Positions 54,312 through 64,000 of a stretch of 64,000 nucleotides of DNA are shown in pieces. A model generated the notes under the pieces. The model was given only the letters and a program-made list of their open reading frames with translations. It had not been told where the DNA came from and searched no databases. Numbering within the stretch: the stretch's first letter is position 1; each line of letters opens with the position of its first letter. The translations under genes and the position numbers were made by a program. This DNA comes from Sisyra terminalis (taxonomy: Eukaryota; Arthropoda; Insecta; Neuroptera; Sisyridae): positions 53,082,630 through 53,146,629 of the forward strand of contig OY292274.1 in assembly GCA_958496175.1 (NCBI GenBank), in the 5' to 3' direction.

Positions 54312-54870
54312 ATTGAAAATTAATTTCAATATAAAAATATTTAATAATACTTCACCGAAAATCTTTCGTACTTTAATAGCAAAACCACCTCAAATAAATT
54401 TTTAAATTTGAATTGTCCGTAAATTATTTCCCCGTTACAATTTTGACGTTCCGAAAATTGTTCCATCCCTAAAATGATGCCAGTATGCTCCCTTAGGTTC
54501 GGGCCTAAGCCTAAATCCGTCACGTTTCAAATGTGGAGTATAAATGAATGCTTTTATATTATTAGCAAAAATTTCAATAAAATGAAAATTATAATACATT
54601 GAAAATTAATTTCAATAAAAAATTATTTCATAGTACTTTACCGAAGATCTTTCGTACATTAATAGCAAAACTATCTCCAATCAATTTTTAAATTTGAATT
54701 GTCCGTAAATTATTTCGCCTTTACAATTTTGGCGTTCGGAAATATTAGCCGTCCTTAAAATGATGCCACCTTAGACCCGGGCTTAAGCCTAAATCTTTCA
54801 CGTTTTATATGTGGAGCATAAATGAATGCTTTTGTATCATTAGTAGAAATTTCAATAAAATGAAAATTAT
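54312..54870. repeat. Tandem duplication, period about 286 bp
   Basis: Copy one starts at 54312 and copy two at 54598, both with ATTGAAAATTAATTTCAAT. Both contain TTTTTAAATTTGAATTGTCC and GGGC(C/T)TAAGCCTAAATC, and end with TTTCAATAAAATGAAAATTA. Several substitutions and a short indel separate them, so this event is older than the 27.4-kb duplication. An AT palindrome (54265-54311) abuts the left edge. The 60-codon minus ORF inside copy one is broken in copy two. Confidence 0.9.
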
Positions 54871-56417
54871 TACAAAGTACCTACCACTCCTGTAAATATT
54901 TACTGTAAGTGAAAAGAGTAGGGGAAGAGTGGCATGAAAGAGCCAGTTTTGAAAAAGGTGCCAAATAATGTAAAAGGTAATAAATAATTAAAAAAAAAAT
55001 TAGTATTATAAGTAATTGTTTATTCATTTATGTATGAATTGGCTTTATTTTTTTTTAAATTAATGATATTTTAAGAATTGCAGCCATTTAAAAAATCAAT
55101 GTAATTCGGCTCTTTCATAACACATAGGCATTGAAAAAGCCAACTAAAGTTTTGAAAGAGCCAAGTTCTTATAACAAGACTGAAACTGTACATTAACAAA
55201 TATAAGTATTCTTTTTTATAACTTTGAGATATAATTTTGTATCTGATATAATTATATATAACGTTTTAGATGAACATGTACTATTTATTTTCAGTGAAAA
55301 TTACTTCATTGAAGCAATATGTTATTCTTTTTCCCCATTCGAAAAAATTATATCGTTTTTTATTGATGAATAGAGTATGAGAGTAATAATTCTAGAAAAT
55401 GAACAATTGTACAAGCATATTTTCAAACGAGCGCTTAAAAAGCTCATTTAGTTCTCTTATATATGTTTCATTACGTAAAGCTCAATGCAATAGGTAAATA
55501 ATTGCAGTAAAAAATCAAATTACAAACATTGTAATTACATCAAACATAAAAGTTCAAAAACACAATCCCGTCGCCTATATCGAGTCGTATTTATATTCAA
55601 AGCGAGTGAAATAAGTAAATATTTAAATGACTTTTTAGGTTATTGAAATATTTTAAAAGCGATTTATTCAATGTTTCGAATCGTTGATTCTTCCAATAAA
55701 AACAAATGAATAAAATAGGGAATATGTGGGTTTATTTATAGAATTTAAAAAAAATCGTCCCAAGTAAAACGGATCATTGAAATGTTCGCCTAACAAAAAA
55801 AATAAAATAAAAAATAAATTGTAATGACTGGTGGGCGGCGTTTTGCCATAGTGTTGAATCCTACAAACGTGACTACAATTATCCTTCGATTACGATTGTA
55901 GCAACGATTAAAAGCAGATAACGAAGAGATCATTTTCATTTTGTTAGTGGTGGTTTTTGCTCGTGGATTCGTTCGTTCGCCGTTGTGTACCAAACCATCA
56001 GTCTATATGCACAACGTTAGTATACAAACACATATACATATCCGCACATATACCTACATATTTACAAATTACTTATATTTGAGTGTGCTTAATGATTATT
56101 AGAATTTGTTTGATTTTGTTTTTAGATTTTTCATTTAATTGTATTTAGTACTATTTGTGTGGTATATTTGCACTGCAAATCGTTCATACACCATTGAACA
56201 CACGACTTTCCAATAGTAAATAAAAATATTTACCCTTTATAAACTTCATTCTCTTTATGTTTTACTTCGTTTCTCTTAGTAATTATTTACTTCTTTCATA
56301 AATGAATTCTTCTTAAATCTTATGTCATTTATGCGAATTTGTTTGTAAATCAAGAGAGCAACATTGACTTACACTTTCAATGTGATTTTTATTAAAAATT
56401 AGTTATTCTACCGAAAT
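54871..56417. other. Non-coding stretch
   Basis: No gene was recognised. At 54905-55190 words such as GAAAGAGCCA occur in both orientations within an island containing AGGGGAAGAGTGGC, similar in style to the GTGGGG islands near 20.7 and 25.6 kb. The segment 55820-56010 is less AT-rich and could be regulatory. A 67-codon minus ORF there is not supported by any motif. Confidence 0.5.
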
Positions 56418-57466
56418 ATAAATTCGAAACTATCTACCTAAAACATCCTCCTACTGTTTCAACTTACTTCAATTGAAAAAGAAACAAGTTAAAGCTATTA
56501 ATTTAGCAATTACATATATTTTTTGATTTTAATTTGTCATTGATTTTCTGCTAATAGCACGAAATTACAGCTCTATGACCATTGACTAAAGACTTACTAA
56601 CAAATAAATGGCTTTATACTGTCTTGAACAAAAAGATCTTCACTGACCACCGACAAACAAGTTAACAACAAAGTGATACTAAAGAGATTCTTTTTTCCTT
56701 TCAAAGGATAAAATCCTTAAAACGTGTACTTAAAAAATATTAAAAATCGCGAGCTTTGGGTATATAATTTCAGATAATAATTTAAGTTTTGATACATTGA
56801 TTCTTGTTGAATAATTTTTTCAAAAATCATAAATCGTAATGCTTTCAACGTCCAATACAGTCTGTAAAAGTCGATGTCACAGTGAAAGCTTTGGCTAAAA
56901 ATAATAAAACAGTGTATCTGAAGTGTAAATTCGAAACTATCTACCTAAAATATGTTACTCCTACTGTTTCTACTTACATCTTTTGAAAAAGAAACAAGTT
57001 AAAGCTATTAATTTAGCAATTACATATATTTTTTTGAATTTAATTTGTCATTGATTTTCTGCTAATAGCACTAAATTACAGCTTCATGATCATTGACTAA
57101 AGACTTACTAACAAATTGATGGCTTTATACTTTCTTGAAGAAAGAGATTTTCACTGACCACCGACAAACAAGTTAACAACAAAGTGATACTCAAAGGATT
57201 CTTTTTTTCCTTTCAAAGGATAAAATCCTTAAAACGTGTATTTAAAAATATTAAAAATCGTGAGCTTTGGATATATAATTTCAAATAATCATTTAAGATT
57301 TGATACATTATTGATTCTTGTTGAATAATGTTTTCTATATACTTTTTTTATAATTAGAAGCCCATCAGTATATTTGATGCCTTTAATTAAAAATCATAAA
57401 TCGTAATGCTTTCAACGTCCAATACAAAGTCTTTAAAAAGTCGATGTCACAGTGAAAGCTTTGGCT
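56418..57466. repeat. Tandem segmental duplication, period about 508 bp
   Basis: Copy one spans 56418-56896 and copy two 56926-57466. Both begin TAAATTCGAAACTATCTACC and end GTCACAGTGAAAGCTTTGGC. Copies differ by scattered substitutions and by about 50 extra bases in copy two (near 57338-57392, containing AAGCCCATCAGTATATTTG). No coding potential is conserved between copies. Confidence 0.93.
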
Positions 57467-59348
57467 TTTAAAAATTTAAAAAACTGGTTTTTGTTATTGA
57501 AAAAATCAGGGTACCTATATTCTTAATAGGGATGTGTAAAAACAATCGGTTATTTCTTGTACATAAATCAATTTAACCAATCGATTTTAGTAGTACAAAA
57601 GTCGTTTAGTTAGGAACCGATTAATTATTTACTGTCGGGTTTTAGTGTGATAGGGCAAATTGGAGTGATAAAAGTGCTTTTTTTACACGAATTTTGGTAA
57701 TCAATATTATAATAGGCAAACGCGTATATTATATATTATTTGTGTATAAGTCGGCAAAGACAGAGAACAAGTAATGAAAACGTGAATTTCTCAAATTTGA
57801 ACTTATTGATTGTTGTCATTTATTTCAACTGTCATCACGATTTCATTTAATTGTCAATTTTTGCCATTTGTTACTTGTGGCAGGGTTGAAATGTGAATAT
57901 TTCGCGAATGGTTACGAGTTGTTAGTAATTATAGATAATTATTCATAATTTTTAATTCATTACACTTACCATAACATATGCAGAAGGAAAAAAAGCCGAC
58001 ATTCTTTCAAATAATAGGAAAAATTGATTTTTCCCAAAGCTATTATGTTTTTTATGATTTTTTCTCGGCAATGTCACATATTACTAATTCAGTTTCATTA
58101 AAAGTTGAATTACAAATGTATTTCTTATTAATTTAAAAACACTTTTGGTTTTAAGATATTAAATAAGTTAAATTCTGTTGAAGGATAATTTGATTCACAC
58201 AATTATCAGAGATACAATAGTTTGGAATAAGTAGAGAAAACGAAATCAGAAAGTTTTCTTTTGTAAGTTTTGCTTTAAATAAGTACATAAATTATATATT
58301 CTAAAATATGTAAAAGAATATAACACGATTTCGCGGTAAGAACGAGAATATGCAAACCTACTTTTCTACCTGAGTATATATCCATTTATAATTTAAACTT
58401 TCAAGTTGTTTCAATGCAAGTTCGGTAAATATTTCCAAGATGTAGAAGTAATGTAGGTGTGGATATAGAGAAAAACTTTTCACTCGGTACTCTTTATACA
58501 ATCTTTGACTAAGGCTTTATTTTATTTTCTCCGAAATTTGAAATTATATTACTACTCCTTCTGCTCTAAGTGTATAGGTAGGTATGTGTTCTCGACTATA
58601 TACGTACCTAAGCTTTAATATAATCGAACTTTACTTTGGCAACTTTGCTCCAAGTTTTAATATTAAACGAAGAATTATTATAATTACCAAAGAATATAAC
58701 ATAGCAATTAAGTAGATGTTTGCCATAGTGACTACGCTACAGTTTTCAGAAATTTTGCTTTCGGGTTTTAATTGAAATTTCTGCGGATTTTTAAGTAAGA
58801 AATAGAAGGCAATACAGTGTTGTGGGAAATTTTGTTTATATTTCGTAATAGATAGTTGTTCGAACAAGGTTCACGTACTCATTGATATGTGTGCATATTT
58901 AAGCGGAAGCTCTAGGTTTATTAAATAAACATAAGTGACGATGCACGATGTTCAGAGCGCGCTCTAGTAATTGTATGCAAAACCTCAATATTTATTCATA
59001 GTATGCTAGCATGAAGATAGGCTCCATATCATCATCACTATCCGATCCGCTTTATAATCATGCAAACCCTTACACGATGCATTCAATCACTGTTTCTCAT
59101 CATATTCTTATCTTATTCTCGTCCATCCTCATATGATAATGTATCGAATATATTACATATTTTAATACACATATATATGTATGCATATTTGGAGTATTCG
59201 ATCGAAAAACTTTAAGCTCATTCAGCATTTTGTTAAATCGAGTTTATATTATACTTTACATAAATTTAGTAAAGCTTTAGTTTACTACAGAAAGATATTT
59301 CAAAAATATTTAAGTTTTCTCATTGGACGATGAACAAAATTTATTTAA
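57467..59348. other. Non-coding stretch
   Basis: No gene was recognised. The interval 58930-59110 is less AT-rich and not obviously repetitive. The 78-codon minus ORF at 58631-58867 ends in a hydrophobic run but has no motif or context to support it. Confidence 0.5.
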
Positions 59349-59484
59349 AAATAGATGCGTTAATTATAAGCAGCGTCCATTGGGAACTGACCACTTGGGC
59401 CACGACATCTGGTGGCTAAAAAAAGTTTTAGTTTTACCTTAATGTACAAGTGTATAAAGTAGTTCATTGAAATTAAATCAAAAG
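59349..59484. repeat. Dispersed duplicated segment, copy A (~135 bp)
   Basis: It contains AATTATAAGCAGCGTCCATT, GGGCCACGACATCTGGTGGC and AGTAGTTCATTGAAATTAAA. It matches copy B at 59709-59852 with substitutions and small length changes. The middle 50 bases are markedly GC-richer than the surroundings. Confidence 0.88.
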
Positions 59485-59708
59485 GCAATTAACAATGATT
59501 GACTAGAAGAGTTATTAATAACTCCTGAATCTTATGCTTGATTTTGATTAATTGTACACTTACGTTTTAAATTTTTTCAAGTTTTAATTGGAATAGAATT
59601 ATATTCAAATTTTTGTCAATACAAGATAAAACACCCAATTGCTTCCCTTTTTCTAAAATAAAATATAGTGATTATAGTTTATAAAATATTACTATGTTCA
59701 ATGACGCA

Positions 59709-59852
59709 CAAATAGATGTGTTTTGTTTTAATTATAAGCAGCGTCCATTGGGAATTGACCACTTTGGTCACGACGTCTGGTGACTAAAAAAAGTTTTAGT
59801 TTTAATGGGCACTTTAATACACAAATATATAAAGTAGTTCATTAAAATTAAA
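59709..59852. repeat. Dispersed duplicated segment, copy B
   Basis: This is the second copy, about 365 bp downstream in the same orientation. The intervening sequence is not obviously duplicated. Both copies start with AAATAGATG and end in A-rich sequence, so retroposition of a small element is possible. Confidence 0.88.
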
Positions 59853-62466
59853 TTAAAAACATGCTTTATGTTTTATATTTTACCATCAATGTAAAACATC
59901 AATTAATTAAAATAATAACACTAACTTAATGTAAGCTAATAGATAACTCTTCAGTTGCACATAATACGTAGCCATGTGTTTAAAGCTCCACCTAATAAAA
60001 ATTTAAAGCCAATTTTAATAAAACATCAAGTATTAATGTTTTTTTTTAAATTTTAATTTATTTAATTAATTGGAAACTTTAATGGTATGCTTAATTCATC
60101 AACTACTGAGTATATATTTTTTCAATGTAATGATTTAAGCTTCGCTTTTTACTTCTAAAAAAATTTTCCATACAAAAACAAGAAATAAGTGGTGTACATT
60201 AACATTTAATATTTTATCTTATTAATATTTTCTAAAAAACAAAAATTCAAATGTTAAGAACGAGATTTTAACGGGAAAGTTAAATAAACATTACATTAAG
60301 TCAAAGCAATCTCTTTACTAATGCATCTCTACGTTTTCAAATTTTTATGAAGACAGAAATATACCGATTTTTTTTTTCATTTCTATTTTTTAAACGAATC
60401 TCTGTATGATCGCTTCATTAACAGAGTTGAACTTTTACTTAAGGTAAAAACAATCAACCATTAGTCGCAACCAATTGGTCGTTCAGTTTATTTTTACCTG
60501 TTAGAATTCTTGTTTGATCATTTGCGTCCTTTAATTAACTTAAAAATCAAGGGAGTGGCAAAAACAAGTTGCATTTTAAGTACAGGAAGAATTATTTTAC
60601 GACTCTCTTAACATTAATTATTCGATTTACCGTTAGAGTTATGGAAATGTGATCAACGAATGGACGTAAAGGCGTGGAAAATGAAATAAAACATCTGTAG
60701 TTAGGAAAAAAGTTATTGCATTTGATAATTAAAGTGCACGTAAAAATAGCTTGATGTTAGTTTTGTCAATACGATTCGACTACTTATGCATAATTATAAA
60801 AATACAATTTTTATGAGACATGAAAACTATCATTCGATTGAGGCATCCAATTCTCACAGTATATTTACATGCGATCGTAATCGACAATTATCTATTACGT
60901 TATAACAATAATTTCGAGTGTTTGTTTTATCCAATATTAATAACGAAATCATTTGAGGGAACAATGAGCAAAAAAGATTGAAGAATGTACTCGTATTAAA
61001 AAACAACAGTGGCATAGGGCAATAAAAATAACATTGAAGAATAAAAGGAATAATAAGTAGGAGCACCTACAAACGAGCTCATCTACTTAAATTTGATTTA
61101 GAATTAACACAGAATTCAATATGCTTACACGCGACTGAGGAAAACATTGCCACGTGTATTGGTTGAATATTGAAAATTGTAATTGATAGAAGGGTACGAA
61201 AACTGCAGGAGGTTCACACGGACAACTAAATAGGGTCATTGAATTTAAAAAGGGTTGGTTTCGGCTATCCATATTTTACTAGTATGATGAAGTTTGAGAA
61301 AAACAAATTTTCGGTAGATTATAAAATACATTAATTGTGCTTCACTGGCCTAATGGAAAATTTCTTATATGAACATTATTCTAAATATGTAATAAAAATT
61401 TGAACAGAAGACACAAAGAATGACGATAAATTTAACTTAATTTTCATAAAACCAAAACACTTTTACCTTATTTCATTATTTGTTATCGATTTAAATTAAA
61501 ATATTTTGTAGAATTGTAATCAATTTATTTAGTATTGGGCAAAAGCTTTCAAGTTAAACTGTAAGGGAGAATTTCTTGCAAAGGGATGTTTTTTTCTGAA
61601 TTTTTGATTGAAAAACGCTGTTTTTCTGTATTGATGCATTTGTAAACGTAATTGAAATGTCAATCGTATACATCAAAGAAAAATACATAATTTTTAACAT
61701 GAAAACAGAAGAAAATTATTTCAAATGTAAGTTACGACCTTTAAACTGAGCACTGACAAATTATGATTTTAATTGAAAGATATAATAAAATTGAACATTT
61801 AAAACTATTCACGAATACCAACTCTGAACTTTCAAAAACTAAAAATGCTATTTATAGGTAAAAGAGTTTTCTCATTTATAAATTTTAGTAATCACTCTAG
61901 CAGTAAAGCATTTTTCGTTATAGTAACAATGTTATAATTTTTCTTTGGTCAGATGAAAAGTTACACTAATTTTTGAATATACTGTGGCTAACTATGACCA
62001 CCATACAACAATGTATGAAAAAATGGTCACATATTTTCATGCTAAGTGCCAAAACAATATACATTTAGAAAAAATATTTCTTATTGTACAATGAATAGGT
62101 AAGATTTTTGTGAGTTTTTGACTTTTGGTAACTACGTTTTAAGTCTCCAACACTAATCTATTAGCATTCCTGAACTTTATTCCTCGAAAAGTAGGTAATC
62201 CAGTGGTTCTGATCTGGACCAAGGTTTGCCATTTGACGACTCCTGATCGAGCATATATAATTTTAAGGACATGCTACAGTTCAGAGCTTTATAAAAAGTT
62301 ATAAGTTCATAAATATAGTATTTGTAATTTTCCATTTTATGACTTTAGAAAAATGTGACCATAAAAATGAATGATAATAAAAACTATTTTCAGGCGTATT
62401 TTTCTGGATCATTAAGTTTTTCTTCAAAATTATTATCTTTCATTAGGTCTCGTATATTCTTTTTTT
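59853..62466. other. Non-coding stretch
   Basis: No gene was recognised. Minus ORFs at 60854-61066 and 61087-61272 have no motif and no splice context that I can defend. Confidence 0.5.
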
Positions 62467-62468
62467 TA

Positions 62469-62939
62469 CAGTAAGACCCTGCTTAACGTTGATTCAGTAT
62501 TACGCGGTAGTATTGGGATTTTCCAAATTATTTCACAAGGTATAGTTCTTCAAAGCACAATCAAGTTATGATACGCATTTTTAATTAATTTTAGTAGAAG
62601 TTCAAACAACCAAGAATATCATATGAAAAAAAAAAATTTTTCTTGTCATAAATATGAGATCATAATTCGAACTTTTTTTATCTTTATGAATGTTTTACGA
62701 ATAAAATTTAATATCAGTAATAAGCCTATACTCAATGTATTGAAAAGTATTTAACACCAAATGTTACAAGATATATAAAACAATAAAACAACTGATCAAC
62801 TTTCTTATTCTGTTCTTTTTCACTGATCCTCATCACATATATTTTACATATGTACGTGTTAAATTGCCTTCTTTAACGCCGTTTCGTTTAATGCTGGAAC
62901 TATTGAAACACATCCCGCGCGTTAAACGGAGTCTAACTG
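62469..62939. mobile_element. Tigger/pogo-like MITE, 471 bp
   Basis: The left end is CAGTAAGACCCTGCTTAACG and the right end, read inward, is CAGTTAGACTCCGTTTAACG: about 16 of 20 positions match. TA dinucleotides flank both ends (62467-62468 and 62940-62941). CAGT..GAC.C.G.TTAACG with a TA duplication is the pattern of pogo/Tigger elements within Tc1/mariner. No transposase ORF is present. Confidence 0.75.
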
Positions 62940-62941
62940 TA

Positions 62942-64000
62942 TTTATTTACCAGGATACAAATTACGATGGTATGCACCTCTATTACAGGTGCATTAGTTT
63001 ATATGGAAAATATTAAATATATTCTCATTAATTTTTGCGTTGTTGAGCTTAGGGAGTTTATTTTTTGGACATAAAAATCTACCACTATTAAATTGCATAG
63101 TTTATACACAATTTCAGATTTTTATTTATGGTCAAGATTCTTATACAACGGTGGTAAAAGTAAGTATATCTTCAAGATTCACTAAGGCTTTATTATTTTA
63201 ACATTCTCAGACCCGTGAGTATGATTCATGCTTTTTTTGGGTAATAACTTATTTTGTTCCATTAATAAATAAAATATTAATGTTCCTCATATTTGGATAT
63301 ACGTAAAGACTTTGCCACTATGTAAAATTGGCCTAATTGTTAATCTCAAATCTGGGTAGTTGATAGTACGTTTAAACTTGGTTATAATGCTTTTTATTTG
63401 AGTCAAATAAAAACAAGCAAATAAGACTGTAGATTAAGTGGAACAAAATATTTTTTTTAATAAAGATACACCAAAACAAGTAAAAATCATCGGAAAAATT
63501 GTGTAGTGAAACATTGAATGCTAGAGTAATTGCTCAATATAAAATGAAAAATAAAGAAAATCCACAATGAAACTGCAAATTTTGAATTAATCTTTTTATT
63601 AAATAAAGTATAGTTTCACTTTTTTACATTAAACATAATACTACTCAATCAAAATAAATAATTTATCTACCTACATACTTAAATGATTGGATAATTGTGG
63701 TCCAAATTTTTTTGGCATGTGACATTACTAAAAGAACCTAAATGAAAATAGTTATTTATATTTGTAAATGGAAGTGCACGAATTGAACGTGCATATATTT
63801 ATTTTGTACATTAGAACTTTGCTCTGTACATTTCAATTAGCTAATTAACATGTCGTTATTGATGGAAAAAGTAATGAGAAGAATATTGCAAGTAAACACC
63901 ATGGTACATATGGAGCGAATGCCATTTAATACTAATATTGCAACGATGCAAAATGTAATTATCAGTTCAACATTATTGTATTGGTTGGTATGTTTTATGC
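62942..64000. other. Non-coding stretch to window end
   Basis: No supported gene. An open frame from the ATG at 63850 runs through the last base (50 codons, no stop). It shows a hydrophobic run near its end but no recognisable domain. Confidence 0.4.

Overview
The window reads as AT-rich nuclear DNA of an arthropod, most likely an insect: A+T is roughly 70% or more by eye, introns are short GT-AG introns, and the transposons are of animal type (a non-LTR retrotransposon, several hAT elements, a Helitron with a CTAGT end, a Tigger/pogo-like MITE and a tRNA-derived SINE). I cannot name the order or species from the sequence alone.

Only one host protein-coding gene is supported: Csk, the C-terminal Src kinase, on the + strand. 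It has ten coding exons from 12762 to 16205 that splice in phase to 489 residues: a proline-rich N-terminus without a recognisable SH3, an SH2 domain and a tyrosine kinase domain. Intron 3 is exactly 60 nt and free of in-frame stops, so retention would add 20 residues between the SH2 exons.

The left 11.4 kb is a dense repeat district. It holds the end of a foldback element at the window edge, an 817-bp hAT-like foldback element with an exact 8-bp target duplication (1753-2569), a 75-bp minisatellite (4655-5115), and a large inverted array of roughly 340-bp units (about 6395-11385). A 5'-truncated LINE (8005-10821, minus strand) has inserted into one unit of that array. The neighbouring uninterrupted unit serves as an internal empty-site control.

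The right 47 kb (16.5-64 kb) has no supported host exon and looks like a gene desert or long introns of a gene whose exons lie outside. It contains three copies of one SINE family, a Helitron inside a tandem duplication (27376-28519), two (TA)n tracts, a near-perfect palindrome of about 500 bp with a hammerhead-like core (33470-33973), a GTF2IRD2-type hAT with a broken transposase (41431-43352), a 1251-bp non-autonomous hAT with an internal inverted repeat (49231-50481), two tandem segmental duplications (54312-54870 and 56418-57466), a dispersed duplicated 135-bp segment (about 59349 and 59709), and a Tigger/pogo-like MITE (62469-62939).

The genes do not form a pathway or operon. No bacterial, CRISPR-like or defence system is visible. 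The most unusual structures are the FB-like inverted array with its nested LINE, the foldback hATs with exact target duplications, and the inverted dimer with the hammerhead-like core.
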